64,000 nt of DNA from Prinia subflava (Eukaryota; Chordata; Aves; Passeriformes; Cisticolidae): NCBI RefSeq assembly GCF_021018805.1, contig NC_086248.1, forward strand, positions 24,684,922-24,748,921, given 5' to 3'. Under the pieces are notes generated by a model. The model saw only the letters and a program-made list of their open reading frames with translations, did no database searches and was not told the DNA's origin. The position numbers and the translations under genes are program-made. Below, piece by piece: positions 52,601 to 60,300 of the stretch; position 1 is the stretch's first letter; each line of letters begins with the position of its first letter.

Positions 52601-55600
52601 AAGTGCAGTACTTGCTCCAGCAACCACCAAAACTCAGCCTCCATTGTCCAGAAAGGAGATACTGCCCCTTATATCTATGTTCACTTAAGAATGGATTTTT
52701 AAACTCCACAGAGTAAAAGCTGGCTTTTTTTTTTTTTTTGACATTTACACAAAGAGCATGAAGAAAGAATTGCAACATTTTCAGGAAGTTTCATGTGGTT
52801 GATCACAGCTAAATCATTGCTGCTCGGCCCTCATGGAGCTTCCTCTCCTTCAGTCAAAGTGAATCTTACCATCATGAGAACCAGTAAATAGATCAATAAA
52901 TCAATCCATAAAATAATGCACAACTTAGCTATAAAAATGGCAGTTTATCAGTCTTGGAGTTCACCTGTTAAAGACATTGCGGTTAGAAATAAGACTGCCA
53001 AGTGGCTTTGATCTGCAAGATAAGTATCTAAATGCTGAAACAAGGAAGTGCACGATGGAATAGAGACAAAGCAAAGGGTCTCTTTAAGTGAAAGAGAAGT
53101 ACACTTTTACAAATAGTCAACATTCCCAGATTACTGCTGTAAATCATGTGAAATACCACCAATGAAATTTAAAGGATACTAGTTAACTTGATGCTGAAAG
53201 CTGAAAACCCATCTTGATGAAATATAATGGCACTTCTGCGAAAATTTTAGTCACAGAAAATATTGTGTCTATTTAGTGTTTATTTAGGGGAATTTCTCCC
53301 TGCATGAAGTTCTATTAAAGAATTTAGCTCTACTTAGCTCATTTAATTTTTGGACTGACCACCTTACTACATCAGCCACAAGGAATTACTATGATTTTCA
53401 TTTAATGTAGCAAGAAATAAACACTAATATCCTCAACAAAAGTATCACTGTATTTTTTCAGTGAAGTTGATATTCAAAGTGAGAGCAAACAAAATGTACT
53501 TTTCATTCTTACTAAGTACAGAAATATGGTACAACTGAAATAGGACTTGCATCAATTCTTAATAATAAAACATGTACAAAAAACCATTGACATACTAGAG
53601 TCTCAATGATACATTTTAGGAGCAATGTGCTATCTTTTTTATACATAAAATAAACCCATTGTTTTACAAAATTTCAGAAAGCTCAATGTAGTAAGACTGT
53701 TAGTATTCTAAAGTCAAAGAGTCACTTTACAATGTTGGTCTTGGCTAGCTCTTCTATAAAATTCTTCTAAGAACCATCATAACTGCTTGCTACAACTACA
53801 GACATCTACTCCACTCTCATGAGTCCCAGCCTGGAGCGCTGTGTCCAGCTCTGCGGCCACAACATAAGAAGGATGTGGACCTGCTGGAGCAAGTCCAGAG
53901 GAAGCCACAAAGCTAATTAGAAGACTGGGGCCTCTCTCCTGTGCAAAAAGGCTGAGAAAGTTAGAGTTGTTCAGCCTGGAGAAGAAAAGCATGTGGGAAG
54001 ACCTTAGGGCAGCCTTCCAGTACCTAAAGGAACCTTACAAGAGAGCTGGAGAGGGACTTTTCACACGGGTGTATAGTGACAGGACAAGGGGGAATGGTTT
54101 TAAACTGAAGGAGGGTAGGTTTGGATTAGGTATTAGGAAGAAAGTCTTTGCCATCAGGGCAGTGATGCACTGGAACAGGCTGCCCAGAGAAGTTATGGAT
54201 ACCCCATCTCTGGAAGTGTTCAAGGCCAGGTTGGGTGGGAGTCTAAGCAACCTGATCTAGTGAAAGGTGTCCCTGCCCATGGCAGGGGGGGTGGAACTAG
54301 ATGATCTTTAGGGTCCCCTACAATCCAAACCATGCTACGATTCTATGATTTTTCCAGGAGTCTTTCATCAGAGTTTTCAATACATACTAGAAGTATGTAT
54401 TCAGAAAAACTCCTGTTGTAATGGCAGGCTGTTCTCTCACCTCTCTAAAAGAAATGCTGGATTGTGCATGAGTATCAACTGCAACTGTGAAACCAATAAA
54501 GTAAACTCTATATTCTGGAACTATGAGAATTGCTGAAATATTTTTAGTGTTTTCAAACTTTATCAATGAAAAAAAAAGTTTGGGCTTAGGGCAAAAGAAT
54601 AATATTGAAATTAAACACATACTGTGTTAAAACACCATTATCTTTCCCAAATACTCCTCTTTGTTTGACAGAGAAAATAACATTTTGGGAGGAATTTCCA
54701 CAAACAAGATCAAAAAGAAAGAAGGTCATAGTAGAGAGTATCAGGTCCCTTAGATTACATTAATCATGTATTCTGCTTGTGAAATTAAAAAATATGTGTA
54801 CAGAATTACATTTTGCACACTTTAAATATTTTATAATCCCTTACCTTCACAGAGTTTCTGTTTTATAACTTCTTTAATTCTTGATATTGCAATATAGTCT
54901 TCAACATAAAATACGTATGTTGATGAAGGTTTATTGGCAATAGCTTTAAGTTCATCCTCCTCAATTTCAGAGCCAACACCAATTGCAAACAAAGTGATCT
55001 TATTTTTCCTTGCTTCTGCTGCTACATCTTTGACCTCATCTTGGGACTTTCCATCAGTGAGAACAACTGCTATTTTTGTTAAAAATCGTGAAGATTTTGC
55101 AAAAAGATGGTCAAAGGCAAACTGAATAGCTCTTCCTGTTCTTGTATTTCCTCCCAGATAGTGTATGGACTCCATTTCCCTGATGAGGTTCTCAGAGGAG
55201 TCATGAGTTCCAAGGGGAATTTCAAGTACAGGGTAATCACTGTACTGGACAACTCCAACTTGAATAAACTTGGGCCCTATGTCAAAGTTTCTCGTAATAT
55301 TGACAAGCCAACTTTTGATTATTTCAAAGTTTTCTGGGCCAACACTGTAAGAGCCATCCAAGATAAAAACTAAATCTGCTGGAGCAGTTCTGCAACCTAA
55401 AAAAAAAAAAACCAAACAAACAAGTATTTTAATGAACACTTTCACTTTCTTCCTCCACAGTAAATGTTTCTCCTACCAATTAGTGTTTATATTAGGATCT
55501 ATAGTGACAAATACATTCCAGCTGAAAAAAAATTAGCAGAGTTCATCAGGCCAAAGTTGTGTAAGATTGTTTGTGTAGGGTACACAGATCCATCTTGGTA

Positions 55601-57317
55601 TCTGAAAGGCACACCATTTTATGGTTTCTGCATTAGCATCAGAAAAAAATATGAAAAATTCTGGAATTCAGTTCCTTAGCTGGCAATTGCATTCCATTCA
55701 ATTAACAAAAAGGAAAATGTATTGGGTCTTTTCATATCTCATCTGCAGACATAATAAACATAAAAACTCCTTTTTGTTAGCAAACCAAGCACTGTATGGA
55801 GGAAGGCTATAGCCTGGATACTCCAGAATCCTTTTACAAATACATTTTAATTGACTTCGGACACTGTTACATGGCATTTACAGAATCAGTATTACAAAAT
55901 CCTGAGTCTCAATTGAATGCTACTGGTAGCATATGCTGATTTTTAAAGAAGAAAAGCATTCAGTGTATGAGCTCAACCTCCCGACTACAGAATCACATAA
56001 GCATTTAATAACTAGAGTGTAACTGCATGATGAGTTAGGCATGGATTCTCCTAGCTGTAGTCATAAACTAAGTCTTTCGTTTCCATCTGAAAACGGAGGG
56101 AATAACTTTCTAAAGGAGGGAATCACCTTCCATTGACTGTGAAAGAGGTTTTAATAACTGACACATGGGGTGCCAAGGACACGGCCAAAAGCAGAAGGCT
56201 TTATTTTTATCTCATGGCACATGAGGTCATGGAGCTTATTGTCCTTATATTTTCTGAAAGTCTGCAGCTCCACCACAGGAATGAGTGTCTTACCCTGAAA
56301 TCTGCCTGTGGACACTTCTGGTTGAGTCAAGATTTCACCTCCCTTGAAAGCAAGTGACCACAATCTGCTGGAGAAATGCTTTTGCAATGCAGGTGGTGGT
56401 GAGGAGAAAAGACACTGGCAGAAGGAGCAAAGGGCACACTGAGTCCATCGCGCAGTGGTCCAGGGATATGAATCACAAAGTAATTTCAGTTGGGAGGGAT
56501 GATTCATTATCATTAGACTCCGCTAAAAGCAGAGTATTCATTTTGATAAATACTCCAAGAGCAGGTAGACTGAATATAAAAAGTCCTTCTAAAGACCAAA
56601 AGGAATTTTATGGGGTTTGTTGTTAAATATTGAAAATTCCTGGACTGAGAGCAAAACTAGAGGAAAAAGATCTACCCTGGAAGTATCATTGTGGCCAGAG
56701 GCAAGTCTTCTACACTTTTTTATTCAGTCACTTTTTCTTTAAGAAAGCTACTTTGCTTTAATGTTTTCTTTTATATAAACCAGGTTTAGAGTATACAAAT
56801 GGTTTGGTGGGGTTTGAGATGCTAATTTTAAAGAATGTGGAAGAAGGTCACACAACTGGAGTTAGCTTCCTCTCATAGAACCTTCATTCTTCCCTATTTA
56901 ATTTCTCACATAACACTAAGCTAATCAGAACATGACTTCTGAAACAAAATACAAATACTCGAGACTCAATTTTAAATCAAAACTGGAGTTTTACCATTCC
57001 ATCTGCCCCCTTGGGCATTTCCAAGACACAGATAAAGACATTCCCTTGCTAATGAAGAAATAAGATATTTAAGCTAATTTTCATATATTTTTATATTTTC
57101 ACCAGGAAAATTACATTAAAATAAAATCACCATCAACAGAAGGGTACATGTGAACATCAAAATAGATACTAAAAATTCGAGGTATGCTTTGAAGTTGCAC
57201 TTATCTGAAATACAAAAATTAAGACCTACTTGCTCTTGTTTCGCCATCTTCAGCTGACATATAATCATGAAGTAGCAGAACTAACAGCATCTGAAAAAAT
57301 GTTACAATCTGTGCCAT
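1605..57317 (-). CDS. COL21A1: Collagen type XXI alpha-1 chain, 5' two thirds (21 coding exons)
   Basis: This is a secreted fibril-associated (FACIT-like) collagen of the extracellular matrix. The spliced product reads in order: signal peptide (about 1-22), von Willebrand A domain (about 36-212), TSPN/laminin-G-like domain (about 220-426), Cys-rich linker (427-448), and a Gly-X-Y helix from residue 449 to 697 where the window ends. Exon coordinates (minus strand): 57230-57317, 54845-55396, 50129-50297, 49778-49994, 48277-48450, 47277-47354, 44980-44988, 43460-43543, 41267-41329, 32081-32134, 31082-31135, 28751-28804, 27864-27917, 26219-26272, 26087-26140, 23238-23291, 7988-8032, 7595-7648, 3385-3438, 2144-2197, 1605-1676. 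The frame is unbroken across all junctions. Every exon aligns in order, with matching exon lengths in the helix, to human COL21A1 as I remember it. The related VWA-TSPN collagens XII, XIV, XX and XXII were considered; XII, XIV and XX carry fibronectin III repeats, and none matches as closely. The 3' end lies outside the window. Confidence 0.97.
1677..3384 (-). other. COL21A1 introns c20-c21 and c19-c20
   Basis: Covers 1677-2143 and 2198-3384, interrupted by exon c20. AT-rich sequence; no other feature recognised. Confidence 0.6.
2144..2197 (-). CDS. COL21A1: COL21A1 exon c20: Gly-X-Y helix, 54 nt
   Basis: Six perfect triplets (residues 656-673): GDKGEPGIQGKPGSSGAK. The acceptor is GTTATATAG and the donor GTAAAT. 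Confidence 0.95.
3385..3438 (-). CDS. COL21A1: COL21A1 exon c19: Gly-X-Y helix, 54 nt
   Basis: Six perfect triplets (residues 638-655): GLMGPEGSLGLPGAPGPK. The acceptor is TTCATAAATAG and the donor GTAAGT. Confidence 0.95.
4363..4425. repeat. Two-copy tandem duplication, 32-nt unit
   Basis: AATACATCTGCAGGAAAA begins at 4363 and again at 4395. The copies differ at one position (g/t). A recent local duplication. Confidence 0.85.
5670..6248. repeat. (GGAAG)n pentanucleotide array, about 115 units
   Basis: About 579 bases of perfect GGAAG (equivalent to AAGGG on plus, CCCTT on the transcript strand), with no variant unit visible. Its left edge grades into a purine-rich GAGAGAGGAGG. The length is a multiple of 5 without stop codons, so it produces meaningless open frames on both strands. 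The true length may differ from the assembled one. Confidence 0.98.
6403..6694 (-). mobile_element. Solo LTR, 292 bp, 6-bp target duplication
   Basis: Bounded by exact 6-bp direct repeats CAAGGA (6397-6402 and 6695-6700). Read on the minus strand it starts TGTGG and ends CTACA. It has a TATA box (TATAAAAC, plus coordinates 6586-6593) about 75 bp before a polyadenylation signal (AATAAA, 6509-6514), in the U3-R-U5 order. A 6-bp duplication is typical of class II (beta-retrovirus-like, ERVK) insertions. No internal retroviral sequence remains. Confidence 0.8.
7595..7648 (-). CDS. COL21A1: COL21A1 exon c18: Gly-X-Y helix, 54 nt
   Basis: Six perfect triplets (residues 620-637): GEIGPPGQPGAKGSPGDT. 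The acceptor AAAAAATACAG has a poor pyrimidine tract; the donor is GTAAGT. Confidence 0.95.
7649..7987 (-). other. COL21A1 intron c17-c18
   Basis: A 339-nt intron. No other feature recognised. Confidence 0.7.
7988..8032 (-). CDS. COL21A1: COL21A1 exon c17: Gly-X-Y helix, 45 nt
   Basis: Five perfect triplets (residues 605-619): GIPGIPGNQGAKGQK. The acceptor is CCTTCTCAG and the donor GTACTA. The 45-nt length is another common collagen exon class and fits the human segment as I recall it. Confidence 0.95.
8141..8190. repeat. A/C-rich (AAAAC/AAAGC)n tract
   Basis: A run of aaaac, aaagc and caa units over about 50 bases. Confidence 0.8.
9763..9960. mobile_element. Possible ancient interspersed repeat remnant
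   Basis: 'gaggtatgtgggacttaggc' followed by 'ctcttaagtgagagctg' resembles old amniote repeats seen in bird and turtle genomes. Recognition is by motif only; family and edges are unknown. Confidence 0.25.
10304..10360. repeat. T/G-rich low-complexity tract
   Basis: Runs of T interrupted by G (ttttggttttggttttt, then ttttgggttttttgggggt). Simple sequence only. Confidence 0.85.
16486..16512. other. Perfect 12-bp inverted repeat, 3-nt loop
   Basis: TTTCTGAGGATT, loop GAA, AATCCTCAGAAA. The arms are exact reverse complements. A small intronic hairpin of unknown role. Confidence 0.9.
17168..17240. repeat. Tandem duplication, 31-nt spacing
   Basis: ATTCTTTCCTAATTGTTTTA starts at 17168 and again at 17199, followed by a third partial TTTCCTAACTGTTTTAA. 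Confidence 0.8.
17937..18045. mobile_element. Possible ancient amniote repeat remnant
   Basis: 'ccattgacttcaataagctt' then 'tggatcag' resembles the CCATTGACTTCAATGG...GGATCAGG motif common in old reptile and bird repeats. A short stem GGGTCC/GGACCC lies just before it. The family is not assignable by eye. Confidence 0.35.
22478..22493. other. 16-bp perfect palindrome
   Basis: AGACAGCTAGCTGTCT is self-complementary. It may be chance. Confidence 0.85.
22956..22981. repeat. (TA)n microsatellite
   Basis: Short TA run with one interrupting C. Confidence 0.85.
23238..23291 (-). CDS. COL21A1: COL21A1 exon c16: Gly-X-Y helix, 54 nt
   Basis: Six perfect triplets (residues 587-604): GEVGQPGSPGLEGHRGEP. 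The acceptor is a T-run then ATTTTAAAG at 23292; the donor is GTAAGT. It precedes the largest intron in the window. Confidence 0.95.
23778..23984. repeat. Compound hexanucleotide array: GCTATG/GCTATA then AGATAT, then (AC)n
   Basis: 23778-23822 is GCTATG units changing to GCTATA units. After a short break (ACAGGT), 23829-23974 is AGATAT repeated more than 20 times with a few AGAT units at the right end, closing with ACACACACAC. All units are hexamers related by one or two substitutions. Confidence 0.95.
24637..24716. repeat. (TG)n/(TA)n microsatellite
   Basis: Alternating TG, TA, TG and AC dinucleotide runs over about 80 bases. Confidence 0.9.
26087..26140 (-). CDS. COL21A1: COL21A1 exon c15: Gly-X-Y helix, 54 nt
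   Basis: Six perfect triplets (residues 569-586): GDPGRNGKDGLPGSPGFK. The acceptor is TTGTCACAG and the donor GTGTGT (G at +3, T at +4). Confidence 0.95.
26219..26272 (-). CDS. COL21A1: COL21A1 exon c14: Gly-X-Y helix, 54 nt
   Basis: Six perfect triplets (residues 551-568): GSKGEKGDTGFPGVPGRS. The acceptor is TTTTTCTCAG and the donor GTAAGT. It is separated from the next exon by an intron of only 78 nt (26141-26218). Confidence 0.96.
27058..27180. repeat. GC-rich minisatellite, 20-bp unit, about 6 copies
   Basis: Unit GGACACAGCCGGTTCCAGGC with copy-to-copy substitutions, in strict 20-bp register. It lies inside a GC-rich island unlike the surrounding intron and produces spurious open frames on both strands. 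Confidence 0.95.
27190..27545. mobile_element. Probable transposon-derived GC-rich fragment, unassigned
   Basis: Phrases such as 'ggtgcagcccatggagaatc', 'gggaaggacctgtgctggag' and 'caggggaggagtgtgagg' are of a type I associate with interspersed repeats in songbird genomes. I cannot name the family or place its edges. Confidence 0.35.
27864..27917 (-). CDS. COL21A1: COL21A1 exon c13: Gly-X-Y helix, followed by a GC donor
   Basis: Six perfect triplets (residues 533-550): GERGPKGDQGVPGIYGKK. The acceptor is TTTTGTCTAG. The 54-nt exon ends AAG and is followed by GCAAGT instead of GT: a GC-AG intron with otherwise consensus donor bases. No GT donor would preserve both length and frame at this point. 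Confidence 0.93.
27918..28750 (-). other. COL21A1 intron c12-c13
   Basis: An 833-nt intron with a weak GTTGAA donor. No other feature recognised. Confidence 0.6.
28751..28804 (-). CDS. COL21A1: COL21A1 exon c12: Gly-X-Y helix with one Gly replaced by Ala
   Basis: Residues 515-532: GDSGLPGFPGLHGMPAPK. The sixth triplet starts with Ala530 (codon GCA, 28759-28757) instead of Gly; a single base would restore GGA. It is the only break in the 83 triplets visible from residue 449 to 697. The acceptor is GTTTCAG. The donor, AAG|GTTGAA, is weak (T at +3), but the exon length (54 nt) and order fix it. Confidence 0.92.
28805..31081 (-). other. COL21A1 intron c11-c12
   Basis: A 2.3-kb AT-rich intron. 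Nothing else recognised in it. Confidence 0.6.
31082..31135 (-). CDS. COL21A1: COL21A1 exon c11: Gly-X-Y helix, 54 nt
   Basis: Six perfect triplets (residues 497-514): GPRGLPGVKGEPGKDGAK. The acceptor is TCAATTTAG and the donor GTAAGA. Confidence 0.95.
31136..32080 (-). other. COL21A1 intron c10-c11
   Basis: A 945-nt intron. Nothing else recognised in it. Confidence 0.6.
32081..32134 (-). CDS. COL21A1: COL21A1 exon c10: Gly-X-Y helix, 54 nt
   Basis: Six perfect triplets (residues 479-496): GYQGSAGTPGVPGTPGIQ. The acceptor is CTTTTCCTTAG and the donor GTAAGT. The 54-nt length is the ancestral collagen exon unit. Confidence 0.96.
34312..35097 (-). mobile_element. Solo LTR, about 786 bp, antisense to plus strand
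   Basis: On the minus strand it starts TGTTGGAGTCCAGGATATCC, contains a TATA-like TACATAAGG (near 34647-34656), then AATAAA about 105 bp downstream (near 34548), then a U5-like segment, and ends ...AAGCTCA. The flanks TTATC (34307-34311) and TTCTC (35098-35102) would be a 5-bp target duplication with one mismatch. The U5 side has an internally duplicated 'ggttgctgttccc' block. No internal retroviral genes are present. The right edge is firm, the left edge less so. Confidence 0.7.
34372..34470. repeat. Imperfect internal repeats inside the LTR
   Basis: Three copies of GGTTGCTGTTCCC and two of GGTAATAAGGTTT within about 100 bases, with a C-run of 12. A short tandem expansion within the LTR end. 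Confidence 0.75.
35165..35260. mobile_element. Possible ancient repeat remnant
   Basis: 'agttgcctaaatataggc' and 'agctcctaaaatctgag' resemble old amniote repeat motifs. Motif recognition only. Confidence 0.25.
36000..36076. repeat. A/T-only low-complexity tract
   Basis: Runs of AAAAT and AAATTT without G or C over about 75 bases. Confidence 0.9.
39038..39788 (+). mobile_element. Solo LTR copy 1, 751 bp, 5-bp target duplication
   Basis: Starts TGTCTTGGGTTATG and ends CCTAGATA (decayed from CCAAGACA seen in copy 2). Flanked by exact direct repeats ATGCC (39033-39037 and 39789-39793). Homologous over its whole length to 60979-61718. Five-bp duplications fit class III (ERVL-like) insertions. 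A TATA-like GATAAAA (near 39351) and AGTAAA (near 39640) favour plus orientation only weakly. There is no coding capacity; open frames inside are chance. Confidence 0.85.
41267..41329 (-). CDS. COL21A1: COL21A1 exon c9: Gly-X-Y helix, 63 nt
   Basis: Seven perfect triplets (residues 458-478), GDPGQPGNHGYP... ending GKP. It begins with a Gly codon, as all helix exons here do. The acceptor CTTCTCCATAG has a short pyrimidine tract; the donor is GTGAGT. Confidence 0.95.
41330..43459 (-). other. COL21A1 intron c8-c9
   Basis: A 2.1-kb intron. No repeat or exon recognised. Confidence 0.6.
43460..43543 (-). CDS. COL21A1: COL21A1 exon c8: Cys-rich linker and start of helix
   Basis: Encodes residues 430-457 (28 codons): CMNGPSDVGSTPAPCICPP, then GKQ GPP GPK. 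Cysteines at 430, 444 and 446 precede the first collagen triplets and may form interchain bonds. The acceptor is TTGGTAG at 43544 and the donor GTAAGT at 43459. Confidence 0.96.
43544..44979 (-). other. COL21A1 intron c7-c8
   Basis: A 1.4-kb intron downstream of the microexon. Nothing else recognised in it. Confidence 0.6.
44980..44988 (-). CDS. COL21A1: COL21A1 exon c7: 9-nt microexon (Asn-Gly-Glu)
   Basis: Reads TTTGTTTCAG | AATGGAGAG | GTAGGC on the minus strand and encodes N427-G428-E429. Without it the flanking exons join as ...PGF-CMNG..., still in frame. With it the product reads PGFNGECMNG, which matches the NGEC-containing junction I recall for human COL21A1. A good pyrimidine tract, AG and GT flank exactly the nine expected bases. 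This is too short for ORF finders or most gene predictors. Confidence 0.85.
44989..47276 (-). other. COL21A1 intron c6-c7
   Basis: A 2.3-kb intron upstream of the microexon. A pyrimidine-rich TTTTGTTTCAG closes it. Nothing else recognised. Confidence 0.6.
47277..47354 (-). CDS. COL21A1: COL21A1 exon c6: end of TSPN domain
   Basis: Encodes residues 401-426 (26 codons): FDIQKLRIYCDPEQNN to CEIPGF. Cys410 and Cys421 are the C-terminal domain cysteines. The acceptor is TTACAG at 47355 and the donor GTGAGT at 47276. Phase 0 at both ends. Confidence 0.96.
47355..48276 (-). other. COL21A1 intron c5-c6
   Basis: A 922-nt intron. Nothing else recognised in it. Confidence 0.6.
48277..48450 (-). CDS. 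COL21A1: COL21A1 exon c5: TSPN domain
   Basis: Encodes residues 343-400 (58 codons, phase 0 at both ends): TLFDEAWHQIRLLV through GKYSGKEETVQ. The WHxIRLLVT...VTLYIDGQ pattern is the laminin-G/TSPN signature. The acceptor is TTTTTCTTAG at 48451 and the donor GTAGGC at 48276. Confidence 0.96.
48451..49777 (-). other. COL21A1 intron c4-c5
   Basis: A 1.3-kb intron. Only a possible old repeat (49370-49450) is noted. Confidence 0.6.
49370..49450. mobile_element. Possible ancient repeat remnant
   Basis: 'tggagcagggatttgaatgc' then 'aggcctccacttccca' resembles the 'gggatttgaaccc...ggtctcccac' motif of old amniote repeats. Motif recognition only. Confidence 0.35.
49778..49994 (-). CDS. COL21A1: COL21A1 exon c4: TSPN domain core
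   Basis: Encodes residues 270-342 (NVFPEGLPPSYVFVS... to ...FAAPHVK). The patterns PPSYVFVST and WDLWRIL are typical of TSPN beta-sandwich domains. A sequon NGT occurs at 329-331. The acceptor is TTATTTAG at 49995 and the donor GTAAGG at 49777. It ends in phase 0. Confidence 0.95.
50129..50297 (-). CDS. COL21A1: COL21A1 exon c3: VWA-TSPN junction
   Basis: Encodes residues 214 to the split codon 270. It begins at the split Glu214 and reads ESVCPTRIPVAARDE; Cys212 (previous exon) and Cys217 flank the junction. A basic cluster (KKKVKKR) follows, and the exon ends SELTR. This is the first part of the TSPN/laminin-G-like domain. The acceptor is TTTGCAG at 50298 and the donor GTATTG at 50128, which departs from consensus at +4 to +6. 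The next intron is only 134 nt. Confidence 0.94.
51271..51505 (+). mobile_element. Possible small LTR-like segment
   Basis: Begins TGTGGGGG and ends CCACA (5-bp inverted ends). It has CATAAAATCC as a TATA-like box near 51392 and AATAAA near 51455. No convincing target duplication was found, so the edges and the assignment are tentative. Confidence 0.3.
51542..51608. repeat. (CAA)n and poly-A tract
   Basis: A-run, CAACAACAA units, then an A-run of about 20. Confidence 0.9.
53803..54348 (+). mobile_element. CR1 LINE, 5'-truncated 3' end
   Basis: Good match to the avian CR1 3' region: 'gaaggatgtggacctgctgg', 'agcaagtccagaggaag', 'gttcaaggccaggttgggtg', ending CGATTCTATGA. It is better preserved than the copy at 429-1033. 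Plus strand, antisense to COL21A1. The 97-codon open frame inside is a remnant of no function. Confidence 0.93.
54845..55396 (-). CDS. COL21A1: COL21A1 exon c2: von Willebrand factor A domain
   Basis: A single 552-nt exon encodes residues 30-213 and nearly the whole VWA domain. Codon 30 is split (A|GT, Ser) and is followed by CRTAPADLVF. The MIDAS metal-site motif is complete: DGSYS (D43, S45, S47), a Thr in GGNTRTG (T114/T116) and LTDG (D144). A likely N-glycosylation sequon is NIT at 62-64. VWA domains of this type bind matrix partners. The acceptor is a T-run ending TTTAG at 55397 and the donor is GTAAGG at 54844. One-exon VWA coding agrees with the family. Identification is secure. Confidence 0.96.
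55397..57229 (-). other. COL21A1 intron c1-c2
   Basis: A 1.8-kb intron between signal-peptide and VWA exons. Its acceptor side has a run of 12 T. Nothing else recognised in it. Confidence 0.65.
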
Positions 57318-57349
57318 GTGTATTTTATTCTCAAGGTCTTGATACAAAA
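57230..57349 (-). CDS. COL21A1: COL21A1 coding exon c1: 5'UTR end, start codon, signal peptide
   Basis: The ATG is at 57317-57315 and codes residues 1-29 plus the first base of codon 30. The start MAQIVTFF is followed by a Leu/Val-rich hydrophobic core (residues 4-16) and then YMSA|EDGE, where signal peptidase would plausibly cut after Ala22. An acceptor (pyrimidine-rich tract ending CATCTAG) at 57350 places about 32 nt of 5'UTR in the same exon, so at least one noncoding exon must lie upstream. The donor is GTAGGT at 57229. An in-frame upstream Met exists further 5', but it lies in intronic sequence before the acceptor, so 57317 is preferred. Confidence 0.93.
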
Positions 57350-60300
57350 CTAGATGGGGAAAAATGAAAAGAAAACAGAGTGTTATTATATTACAAAAAA
57401 AATTTCCAAGCTTCTGCAATTTAAAAACTGTGTCTGAGGAACATCTCTGAATCAAATCTGTAAGACCAGATGTGACCACCCTGCAATGAACCACTGACTT
57501 AAAGTGTCAGTCAGGCATGTAAGCCCAAAACTGAGCTTCCAAACTCAACAACACTCACCAGCCTTCTTGTAGAAGCTCGGTTTTCACCCAGGTGCATTTA
57601 TACATTTCTCCTGCTAGGCACTTTCAAAAGTAGGTTATGTTCCTAGTCACACACTTGTCCAAACAATATCCTACTATCCCACTCTGTAGCCATTATCAAA
57701 AGACAATACCAAAAGATCCAAAATATGGCAAGTGTTTACTTATCAGGTACTGGTGGGGGGGTGCTACTTCAGTCTCAACTCACACACCTGGCTACTTCAG
57801 GGAGTCTGGGACAATTCCCACCTCTCTACCCCAGGACTGAGACTGACACCAGCAGTCAGGGTCTCAGCAAGCCCCGACCCCTCCCCAGCAGAGCCAAGCT
57901 CTGCAGACAATGTACAAACATCCAAGATTACATAAGTTATGTACATCTTCAACTTTTGATTTTTTCCTCTGTTCATGTCTCCTTTGCTATCATGATTTAT
58001 GAAATATAACCCCCTGTCAAGCAAACATGCAATTTTGGTCTCATATTGCTGTTAAAAACATTATTTGACTAATTCATTTTAATTACGAAATATTTATTCA
58101 TTGTGTTTATTGAAAAAATAGTGTCATAGTGGTAAAAGATACTTTTTTGGAGTACTGTATTAGAGATCCATTAATTTCAAGACTGTAAAAGAAAGTATAC
58201 TGAATCTCTTTTGTGTTGTCTCATCTCATCCTTCAATGTAAAATGCAATTTTCAGGGTGAATTCATTTTACTGCAGAACAGACAACTTCCAGGAAATGCT
58301 ACTCCCACCTAATGTAATTCCCCAAAGTTAATAAAGCAGAACCATAATTATTCTGTTATTAAATCTCTCCTTCAGATTACAGATAATTGCAAGGTAGAGC
58401 CATATTTTGTTATTCATATTACCTTGTGTCAGAATGGGTAAAAAATCAGACACACCTTGGGTTCTATGAGATAGGACACAAGATCCACTTTTCCAGTTCT
58501 GCTACACTGGGATATCACCTTCATTCAAACAGATTAAGTGGAAGTTTTTTTATTCCAGCTATTTGAAAAAGGATCTATTTTAACCTATGAAACTGTATAA
58601 GTATTAGGTTTGTGACACATAAAAAAATATTACCATAGTAGAGGTAGACAATTTACATAGATAATTTGGTTTGGTGGTGATTTGTACAATTGATCATCCT
58701 AAAATCTGTTCCAGCCTTTCCTGTGGCAAGTGTTTACTGGAGGGTAAAACATGTCTCTCAGGAGACCAGATTGAGCAATATCAAAGAATAACATGAGAAA
58801 TTAAATCTATGTGGGAATTTGAACAGCAGGTGACTGAAGGACAACTGCACACTTCTAGAATATCAGAAAAATGTCAGCCTATAACTGAAAAAAAACCCAA
58901 AACCAGATAGACCACAGTACAGAGAGCTGATATAATAAATAAACACATTATAAGGAACAGTTTTGAAAAAGCAGATTGAACAAAATAGCACATTAACTAA
59001 CTACAAAATAGAACATTACCTAAGCTTTGCTGTTTGTCACCTCTGTGATTTTCTAAATGGCTCTTTGTGTAACACCACAGAATTTATGTAAAATGAAAAT
59101 AGAAAACAAGCAACTTAGTGACCTCACTGCTATCAGTCTTTACTAAAAAGAGTACAGTGCCAGCTATCATAAATGTTATAACTATTTAATGAAATTAAAA
59201 CAGCTAACTAAATTAAAAAAAAAAAAGTTTTAACAGTACACTGCCTTGAATGTGAACTGAATGTGCTCTGTGTCATGGGCACAGATACTTCAGATCAGGT
59301 GTGGACACTGGGATCCTATTCCCTGGCACTGCTCCCCTTTCACCAACCCTGCAGGAACTACAAATGCCTTCCTTAAACTGCACTGTGCCCTTTCACTGTG
59401 CTCATCATTCAGCAAGCACTTACCCACTGGTACCTGCAGGGATGAGCCTCCCAGATCTGCTGGAATGACAGAAGTTACAGGAAAGAGGCAGATGCTCAGA
59501 AGGGAAAAGAGGAAGCAGGGGCCTGCAAGGAAGCTCTGTGCCTCGGGGGAAAGAGCTGCTCCACAGAAACACTAATACTTCATCACAGGAGAGGTACATG
59601 CTAAAGCAGCTGGCTGTCCTGGGGTACAGAGAGGCATCAGGAATGCTACAGCAGCCTTCAGTGCATGTCTTTAATGTTAAAAACATCACATTACAGCAAC
59701 ATTTCTTCTGGTGAAAACCATGGTCCAACTTATACTTCTTAAAAGGAATCAATAAAATAATTGTCCAAACAAGCTTATCTGATTCACAGAACCAAACTGT
59801 ATTCCCTTGACAGGTCATCTTTTCCATTTGTGAGAATTCTGTATTTCATTTTCAGCAAAGCCTGTACTTGAGATTTCATTTCAAGTATAAACCAAAATAA
59901 ATGTTTACTAGACCAAAATAGACCTATTAATAAAAACCAAAATTAAAAGGATAAAACCAGAGCTTAAGCAACCAGATAATTCCAATGCTCAATTTATTGG
60001 AAAAATAGAATATTACAGCACTGCACTTTTAACAGTCAAAAGAGATGCCAAACCAACAGCAGCAGAGACCCAGCTGCTGTATCTTGTCAACACAGTAGTT
60101 ATTAAACAGGCAACCATAGTGTGCTTGAAACTTACAGAAACGCCACCCAAACCAGGAATGAATATTTTAAACAAAACTTTTGGCCTCTTTTTCCAAATTA
60201 TCCCTAGTGATTAGTTTGTGGCTTTACTAAACGTAACCAGTAAAACACATAGAACTGCCTTCCCACTTCTCAGTTATACCAAACCACTTTTAATATACAG

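Larger units (their letters stand above)
50298..54844 (-). other. COL21A1 intron c2-c3, 4.5 kb
   Basis: Contains an LTR-like segment (51271-51505), a CAA/poly-A tract (51542-51608) and a CR1 copy (53803-54348). The rest is unassigned AT-rich DNA. Confidence 0.7.

Noticed and set aside
53967..54260. 97-codon plus-strand open frame
   Set aside because: Entirely within the CR1 3' region; a transposon remnant.
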